A stretch of 64,000 bases of DNA from Branchiostoma floridae (Eukaryota; Chordata; Leptocardii; Amphioxiformes; Branchiostomatidae), in the NCBI RefSeq assembly GCF_000003815.2, contig NC_049986.1:7976779-8040778 (forward strand). The letters are read 5' to 3'. The position numbers were made by a program, and so were the translations under genes. A model generated the notes under the pieces. It was given only the letters and a program-made list of their open reading frames with translations, did no database searches and was not told the DNA's origin. Position 1 is the first letter of the stretch, and each line of letters begins with the position of its first letter. This document shows, one piece after another, positions 57,311 to 64,000 of this stretch.

Positions 57311-57496
57311 TACTCTCCAAGCAGAGGTTAGGCTCCGGTTGTTTTTTCAACGTTTTTTTTAGTCGTTTTTATCGGGCTTTCCATTTTGTCATTAGATTTT
57401 GACAATACAAGATACAATACAAAATAGAAAGCCCGATGACAATGACTAAAAAAACGTTAAAAAAACAGCCTGAGCCTAACCTCTGCTTGGAGAGTA
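57311..57496. mobile_element. MITE with TACTCTCCAAGCAGAGG ends, second copy
   Basis: Complete 186-bp element with the same inverted ends as 55181-55392 and the internal GTCGTTTTTATCGGGCTTTC. Confidence 0.9.
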
Positions 57497-57617
57497 TGTT
57501 CTTACTGTGATGCGGAAAGATGGCTTCATACAGATATGTTATATTGAACGCTCGTGTGACGTCACCTCTAGAGCGCATTTTGCGATAAAACATTGCTGTC
57601 AGGGAAGTCAACTAAGA

Positions 57618-57829
57618 TACTGTAAATGCAGGAACTTTCGCGGTGGTTTAATGTTCGCGGTTTTCGCGGTGGCCACTTCACCGCGAACTTAAAAACACCG
57701 CGAACATTTTTCCATGACAGTAAGAGACTGCAGTTCATAGTGCTACCGCAAAGTTAAAACCACCGCGAAAAGTCATTTTTCCTGCTACTGCGAGATTAAA
57801 TCCCCGCGAACTTAAATGCATTTACAGTA
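57618..57829. mobile_element. MITE-like inverted-repeat element, copy 2
   Basis: TACTGTAAATGCA and TGCATTTACAGTA are exact inverted ends; the interior repeats CGCGGTGG and CACCGCGAA. Best copy of the family at 2701-2880. Confidence 0.92.
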
Positions 57830-58186
57830 TTTGAGAGAAAAGGTGACACCACAATGGAGATCACGACAAATGTTGAAAGATTTGATACTGTGAGATGTCT
57901 GGATGTCTGAAAGACTGAAGAGACGGTTAAGGGCTCGTTGAGAGATCGTTTTGGTGTGCCAAATATACTTATGTTTCTTTGAACCTTTGTTCATTCATGA
58001 ATGAATGAATGAATTTTATTTACTCAGCAATCGCACAATGTACAATGTATGGCAACTAATAACAACTAATAGCTATGCAGACAATAGTACTAAGAGGCTA
58101 CATACAAAGTAACAACAAAACATTATTGATAACAGTACAGTTACCATAGTACATCCAGTTCAAAAGATCCAAAAAACGAATTTCTG
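57830..58186. other. Possible LINE 3' end, otherwise nothing
   Basis: GAATGAATGAATGAATTTTA followed by CGCACAATGTACAATGTA at 57995-58050 resembles the tail blocks at 14300 and 21030. No gene. Confidence 0.4.
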
Positions 58187-58435
58187 ATGCAGTACCAAGG
58201 TCACATACCAGGGGGCCCAAAATTAAACTTGACCTTTGTCTTCCCAACAACTACCCATATACCAAATATCATTGCAATCCGCCGAGAGGTTCTTGAGATA
58301 TGCTCACTACAAAAATCTGGACACACAGATAGACACACAGACAGACACACACACAGACACACACACAGACACACCCAAAACTATATCTCCATTTTTCATG
58401 GAGATAAATATAACCTCCATTACATTTCATGAAGG
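58187..58435 (+). repeat. Dispersed repeat with hairpin end
   Basis: GTACCAAGGTCACATACCAG, ACCAAATATCATTGCAATCC, a GACACACAGACA tract and ATCTCCATTTTTCATGGAGA. The longest, clearest copy of the family at 7920, 11195 and 33285. Confidence 0.8.
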
Positions 58436-58439
58436 TAAG

Positions 58440-58700
58440 AGAGATGTGTGTTTTTGTTCTAATATTCTTAAACAATGTTTCTCTCTCTTTACTGTAGGTA
58501 GGACATTTCATAACAAAGTGGAATTCATCTTCTGTATTTTCTTGACATGTAGGACACAGTCTCTGAGTGGCTGGTGTGTTACGGTGACGACCGTTTTCAA
58601 TTTCTAAACAATGTGCACTTATTCTCACGAGAAGCTCATACTGGCACATTGATCTCATGAGGTCCGAAAACTTGTTGCGGTCTGCGACTAGAATAAACAA
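58440..58700 (-). mobile_element. LINE ORF2 C-terminal fragment
   Basis: Minus-strand frame with LCPTCQENTEDEFHFVMKCP and YSKERETLF, the Cys/His region after reverse transcriptase. The frame runs on into the CA tract of the neighbouring repeat, which is not part of the protein. Confidence 0.75.
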
Positions 58701-58753
58701 GGAGCCTCAAGATTACATCAACAATATCCTGGTCCATGTCAATAACGATGAAT

Positions 58754-58925
58754 GTTGTATGTTTTCTGTAAATGCAAAGTCCTATTAACTTCTGTTTTAT
58801 GATTGTATCATGGTGATTTTGTATGTTTTCTGTAAATGCAAACTCCTATTAACTTCTGTTTTACGATTGTATCATGGTGATTTTGTATGTCTTCTGTAAA
58901 TGCAAACTCATATTAACTTCTGTTT
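58754..58925. repeat. Triple tandem repeat, about 65-bp unit
   Basis: TCTGTAAATGCAAACTCCTA and TTATGATTGTATCATGGTGA recur three times. Confidence 0.85.
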
Positions 58926-58989
58926 ACACTACGCACACGGTGCCACTATCAGAACCATCGCTGACGTTAATGCTTTGTATCCTTTGAAG

Positions 58990-59197
58990 CACGCACGTAG
59001 GCGAGCAAGGCTTGAAATCCTTTTTCTGCATACCTGCACTGGTGCAGGTAACATCGAAAATTACCTGCACCACACAAATTTTACCTGCACCACTCTGAAT
59101 TTAGGAAGAATGGATCATACTAAAAATTGTTGAGGAAACTTTGCTATTTTTTCTTTCATACTTTTTCTTTCATGCAGGTGGTATTTCGAGCCCTGGC
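58990..59197. mobile_element. Relative of the 47818 element
   Basis: GCTTGAAATCCTTTTTCTGC at the left, repeated CCTGCACCAC words, and GGTGGTATTTCGAGCCCTGG at the right. Confidence 0.65.
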
Positions 59198-61082
59198 TAG
59201 AGATACGTATAAGAGATACAAAACGTCGAAAGTTGGATCTGTAGATGCAGTTACTTTAGCGGGGATTCAATTTCGTGTTATTTTGTTTTATAGAGTCTTG
59301 TGTAAATGCTGACTATAGCCTGGGTATCATCCTCCGTTGTAAACCGCTGGATGAATCTTTAAGTTAGAAAGATGAAAACAAAAGTTTGAGACAGTGGTTT
59401 TTTACTTACTACATGTCTGTGTATGAGTTTGTGAAGAGACACTGATTTTATTTCATGGATCATATCCTCTGAAGACCCCAGAACTAATGCGAGAGGGTGA
59501 AATAATGCAGCAAAAATATATTCAAACAAGAGTTCGGAGACCTCTTGCTTCTCTGAACTATTCAGATGGTGTGTGATTGGGGATGTTGCGTTGTTGTTTG
59601 GAGGGAGGGCGGAGAGGTATGGAGTGTATGTTGGTGTTGAAGGAAGGGGTGTGAGAGGGGTGACAGAGTCGGTTCCAAGTCCCTGCGAGGGTTGCCATTG
59701 TCATCATTTACAAATGTTTTCAATTGTTTTCAATTATATGTCTAGGAGATTTTATATTTAAGAAATATTTTGAATGCTATTTGAACTTTCTGAATATTTT
59801 CCCAGGTGTGTAAAACCTTTGAAATATTCACGATGCGGAACAGAATACTTCTCAAAGTTTGTAAAGAATGGTAACGGCATTATGCCATTATTTACCATTT
59901 TCTACCATTTTTTGTAATATTGGGTCAGTGGGCTAGGAAGAAAGCAATTCACACATCCTTGCAAAGTATGGTTAGGTGTCATGTCAATGGCCTACCACAA
60001 AGGACCCACCAGTGCCCATCAGTGAAATCTAAAAATATAGCAGGCAGACAAAAGGGGCTAACTTTTAAAAGGCACTAAACTAATTCTATCATTTGGCAAT
60101 GTTTACCATTATTTGCAAATACTTGTAAAAGTGAAAGAATCCTGCAGATGTTTGAAAATTATTGTTAATAAAGAGATTTTTGTGCGATCTCTTTCAAAAT
60201 GTTTCCAAAGTATTCAAAGGAATTGTCTGAAAACCCTCATGGTATCTCGGAATGGACTCTATGTCCGTGGCAGAGCTGATCTCTTTGTGTCAGACTTTTT
60301 TATTCGCACGCTCGCGTCAGTTTTAGATTTCCCACTGTATGTCATCCATATTATCAAATCAACGCCGCCCTATTGTCATCACGTAGATCACTCCATTTGG
60401 AAGATTGTTGGAGGGGGGAAACAATTCTTACGGGCGGACCAAATATCTTAGAAGGGTCGTGAAAATCGGCCTGCCCTGTTATAAATCGCCTTATGTTTTC
60501 CCCAACCATTTCAGAAACATGTTAAGACTCTTTTTTTCTGCTTGATTACTCACGAAGCGGCTAATTATTGATGAACTGGATCCATGCAACCCAGCCATTC
60601 TCTCCTCTCTTGTCCAGGTTAGATCACGCAGTGTTCTGGGTACGAGACTCTGGGCATCCAAAATGGTGGACCGATCAAAATACACAATGAGAATCGCATT
60701 TGTTCTGTTTAACTTGATATACTTGGATACCACTTGCAGAAGAGGAAGGCTTCGCCTGTTGTGGACTACATATGCTATATCAGGGTTACTTTTAGTAACT
60801 TCGGGCAAGTGGTATCGTCATTTTTCGTCATTCCAGTGGAAAATAGTGAACAAAGATTATCTTCATAGAGTACGACATGAAGCCTGGCGCTACACAAATG
60901 CCTGAGGTGGGTGCCTTCCTCCTTACAATTTATCAAATGTCAATAGAATTATCCACGTAATGGGCTGTTAACGTTAATGAAAATGTATGCGTTGCATACT
61001 ACAGCTATGTAACATTATCTGCTTGTAGAAATTTTTATGTAACGCTCCGTCGGATGATTATTGTTCTAGTTTACCTTGTAAG
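59198..61082. other. Intergenic, no gene recognised
   Basis: The longest open frame is minus-strand 60808-60491 (105 codons), with no recognised domain and no supporting splice structure. Composition is AT-rich. Confidence 0.4.
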
Positions 61083-61590
61083 CCTTCTCATATTAGTTAG
61101 AATGCATGTGCGGCGACAGGAATTCTAGTTAATATGTCAAAGGGTAAGGCACACAAAAAGTAAACAGTCGTTGTCTTGACCATTGTTTCGATTTGCATAA
61201 CAATGTCCAGACGGAATGCACTTCCGCAACATCTTATCGAAACCAAGACTACAGATAGCTTTAAAGCTGGGGTGGCCAAGTACTATGGTTACCCCAGCTT
61301 CACCCAGCTGTAAGGGGAGGAGCCTATACCTAGTGTGGCAATGTACAGTAGCACTTTTTTTTTCGTTTATTTATGCACCACTTTTTTCTTGTTGACGGCA
61401 TGCACCACCACCACCGGCCACGCTTGGGTAAGGCCCTGACCATAAGTCCTAGACACTATGCCCCATGCGGGGTTTTCGTCTAGTATCACGACAAGACAAC
61501 ACAAGACGGGTTTTGTTTACTTTTTGTGTGCCTTACCCTTTGACATATTAACTGTCGCCGCCGACATGCATCCTAACTAATGTGAGAAGG
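61083..61590. mobile_element. 508-bp element with about 80-bp inverted ends
   Basis: CCTTCTCATATTAGTTAG at the left and CTAACTAATGTGAGAAGG at the right begin long arms that also match through AATATGTCAAAGGGTAAGGC and CACACAAAAAGTAAAC. No transposase ORF inside. Confidence 0.9.
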
Positions 61591-62094
61591 TCCCCAAAGT
61601 CCCCAAAACGTGCTAATTTTGTAGAAAACGGTACTTCTGCACATGCGTCTTGCTTTGCCGCGAATTCGAAATCTGGCAATATGACCATGATATGACTGCT
61701 GTCCAAGCAGAGGTTAGGCTCCGGCTATATTTCAAACCTTTTTTGTTTTGTGTTTATCGGACTTTCTGTTTTATAATGTTTCTTGATGTCTCACAGCCGA
61801 CAAGAGAACAGTAAAAAAGGAGGGCGTTATTATTGAGGGCGTCAATATATTATATATTGGTCACTTCAGCTGAGTCTGCTAAGATGAACAATACAACCTA
61901 CATGTGCCTCCTACAAATAAAGACTTGTTTCTATTGATAAACCGTGTTCTGTTCATAATGCCAGCTTTATAGTCCTGTGATTTAGCATCATTTTTTTTCT
62001 TTGCTGGATTTTTATTTTTTCGCCCTCTCGCATTAGTTTTGGGGTCTCCAGAGGATGTCATCCATAAAATTAAGTCGTTGTGGCCTTAGCAGTA

Positions 62095-62372
62095 AGAAGA
62101 TTTAGAGGGGACATGATCGCAGTCTTTAAAATTATCAAGGGACTTGACAAAGACACCCTCTTTACTCCATTGTGCACACCCTACAACACCAGAGGGCACC
62201 ACTTGGAACTAACTCTCTATATCTCGCAGTAAACTGGAAGCCCGGAAGAGAGCCTTTCCTGTAAGGGTTTTGGAGCCTGGAATGAACTACCGTTGGATGT
62301 TGTAATCCAGAACACAGTGAAATGCTTCAAAAACAAGATACTGACATACATTGAAGCCGTGCTTGACGGATG
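62095..62372 (+). pseudogene. LINE RT C-terminal fragment
   Basis: RRFRGDMIAVFKIIKGLDKD, then NTRGHHLEL, then after a frameshift AWNELPLDVV and CFKNKIL: the usual end of a CR1-like reverse transcriptase ORF. Broken and 5'-truncated. Confidence 0.85.
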
Positions 62373-63537
62373 AGCGACAGTGGACTACCCGCCTTCCAGC
62401 TCCTGATCGCGGAGGCACCACAGTCTCTGCGGTTCAGGTGAATTCAGGTAAATCTCTACGTCAGTCTTCATATAGCGGTTCAATATGTTTCAGAAGTGGT
62501 TGCGGAACGACACTGGGATTTTGAACAGATTTTAAATAGAATAGAATTTAGAACACTGTAATTTGGGTTAAAGTCGCCAGGCCGTTATGTTTATGCCAAT
62601 CTGTTTATGAGTTTATGTGTGGGCACATATGCATTCGTCTTGTCCTAAAACGTCAGAACAATCCAAGGGGGTCAGAGTGGTCTTGAAGCAATTCTAAGTA
62701 TAGTAAAAACCATTATCATAGTTACGGAATGATGTAGTCTGTTTCTTCCTCTCCTTTTTTGGTGTACAGTTTAAAATGTAGTAAAGAAAAGGCTTTCACT
62801 ACTAATACTACGCATTTGATATAGACACAGATAGATGTTGAAGAATTTGATTTCATATCTGCCAGCTATATGCAAACTCACAGTTGAACTCTGTGATCCT
62901 CTCCAATAAAATGGGGTAACATAGCAAGATACTTCAGGTTCAACTTGTGCGTGTGAGCCTTCGTACTTTTGACGCCACGCCCACTTCCTGTGTTTGCGCT
63001 TCAGTTAAAAGGTAGCAGAACACAGTGTTTCGCCTATGGGTATTTACATTATTGTTAAGGACCCCAAAGTGAGGAGGTTCGACGCCTCAAGATTCATAGC
63101 AGGGTGCAAAAGTAATTAACAAGAATTGAATGTGTTAAAGTTCATGATAGAATCTAGAAAAATGCGGATTTTTTTCTGCTTCTTCTATAAAAAAAAACGC
63201 TTTCATTTGACCCCCAGCGGAGGTCAACATACTGCAGCCGACACACGTAAGTAGTCTGGAACCGGATTCATTCGCGAAATTCTACCAAGCCAAACAACCA
63301 TCGTAACCCAGGTCATACAGCCTCACAGCTAACGTAATCCTCTACTACCCAACACAGTTTTCAACTCGCTGACGTGCACACGTTATTTCAGGACCTGCGA
63401 CGCCCAAACTACCCCAAGGGGTCGCCCATAAATATCGTACTATACGACCTTACAAAAATACCGCAGGGTCAGAGTTCAATTCTGACCGGAGGTAGGTTTT
63501 ATATAGGATGTGCACGATAGTCTTCCGGCGTGTCAAA
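62373..63537. other. Intergenic, nothing recognised
   Basis: No gene seen. A copy of the GGACCCCAAAGTGAGG / ATGGGTATT region is vaguely like 23515-23545 but too short to call. Confidence 0.35.
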
Positions 63538-64000
63538 CTCGAGTATAGGTTTACCTTAGTTTACCACTACGTAACCCTTACGCGCGTATATACGCTTGAG
63601 TTTCCAAAATCTTCAAACTTATTCCAGCGGGCCAAACTTGGTATCATTCGAAAGGTCCCTTGGTAGGGAATTGTAAGCCACAAACCGCAAAATTATATTG
63701 TGCATTGTTGCCGAGATATTCTCGAGTATAGGTTTACCTTAGTTTACCACTACGTAACCCTTACGCGCGTATATACGCTTGAGTTTCCAAAATCTTCAAA
63801 CTTATTCCAGCGGGCCAAACTTGGTATCATTCGAAAGGTCCCTTGGTAGGGAATTGTAAGCCACAAACCGCAAAATTATATTGTGCATTGTTGCCGAGAT
63901 ATTCTCGAGTATAGGTTTACCTTATTTTACCACTACGTAACCCTTACGCGCGTATATACGCTTGAGTTTCCAAAATCTTCACACTTATTCCCAGCGGGCC
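63538..64000. repeat. 183-bp tandem repeat running off the window
   Basis: CTCGAGTATAGGTTTACC starts at 63538, 63721 and 63904, exactly 183 bp apart. The copies are almost identical, each with CTTACGCGCGTATATACGCT. The true copy number lies beyond the window. Confidence 0.95.

Noticed and set aside
60491-60808. 105-codon minus-strand ORF
   Set aside because: No recognisable domain, no splice partners and no codon signal that I can judge; length is within chance for AT-rich DNA.
63538-64000. CRISPR-like regular repeats
   Set aside because: The 183-bp units are contiguous with no unique spacers; this is eukaryotic satellite DNA.

Overview
The window looks like metazoan nuclear DNA. It has multi-exon genes with GT-AG introns, a Cys-loop receptor subunit, fibrinogen-domain lectins, a SMYD lysine methyltransferase, a BTB zinc-finger gene and a secreted vWA protein. 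Many short inverted-repeat elements, tRNA-like SINEs and non-LTR retrotransposon scraps lie between and inside the genes. The gene mix and repeat style suggest a lancelet (Branchiostoma, amphioxus); that is inference from memory of the lineage, not a database result. There are three assembly gaps (17267-17366, 50253-50352, 51816-52004).

Layout. 1-850: unrecognised broken reading frames on the minus strand. 1.4-1.9 kb (-): last exon of a membrane protein with a repeated tyrosine-bearing tail. 3.0-5.4 and 6.9-10.9 kb (+): two tandem secreted fibrinogen-related (FReD) genes with the same six-exon plan; the first has an in-frame stop in exon 1. 11.6-19.2 kb (+): a seven-exon nicotinic-type Cys-loop subunit lacking the vicinal cysteines of alpha subunits. 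22.3-24.8 kb (-): three 3' exons of a SAM-dependent methyltransferase whose 5' exons were not found. 24.9-28.1 kb: retroelement remnants. 28.2-37.6 kb (-): a 13-exon SMYD3-like gene. 38.5-41.2 kb (+): a BTB/three-C2H2-finger gene, head to head with SMYD3 about 0.9 kb apart. 41.2-45.3 kb: repeats. 45.4-54.8 kb (-): a seven-coding-exon secreted protein with a Cys-rich WSC/apple-like domain, a vWA domain with MIDAS residues and a Gly/Ser/Asp repeat tail. 54.8-64 kb: SINEs, MITEs, LINE fragments and a 183-bp tandem array running off the end.

Exon joins were worked out by hand from splice signals and reading phase. Total coding length is divisible by three for FReD2 (346 aa), the receptor (479 aa), SMYD3 (463 aa), BTB-ZF (500 aa) and vWA (433 aa), which supports these models. 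The genes do not form a single pathway. The FReD and vWA products are predicted secreted, the receptor and the YEN-tail protein are membrane proteins, and SMYD3-like and BTB-ZF are chromatin/transcription factors.

The most notable observation is the only intron in the BTB-ZF coding region. It consists almost entirely of a tRNA-like composite repeat, is flanked by a 7-bp direct repeat and interrupts the BTB fold, so it looks like an intron made by a mobile-element insertion. A second copy of the same composite lies, in the same sense as the gene, directly before a splice acceptor of the vWA gene.
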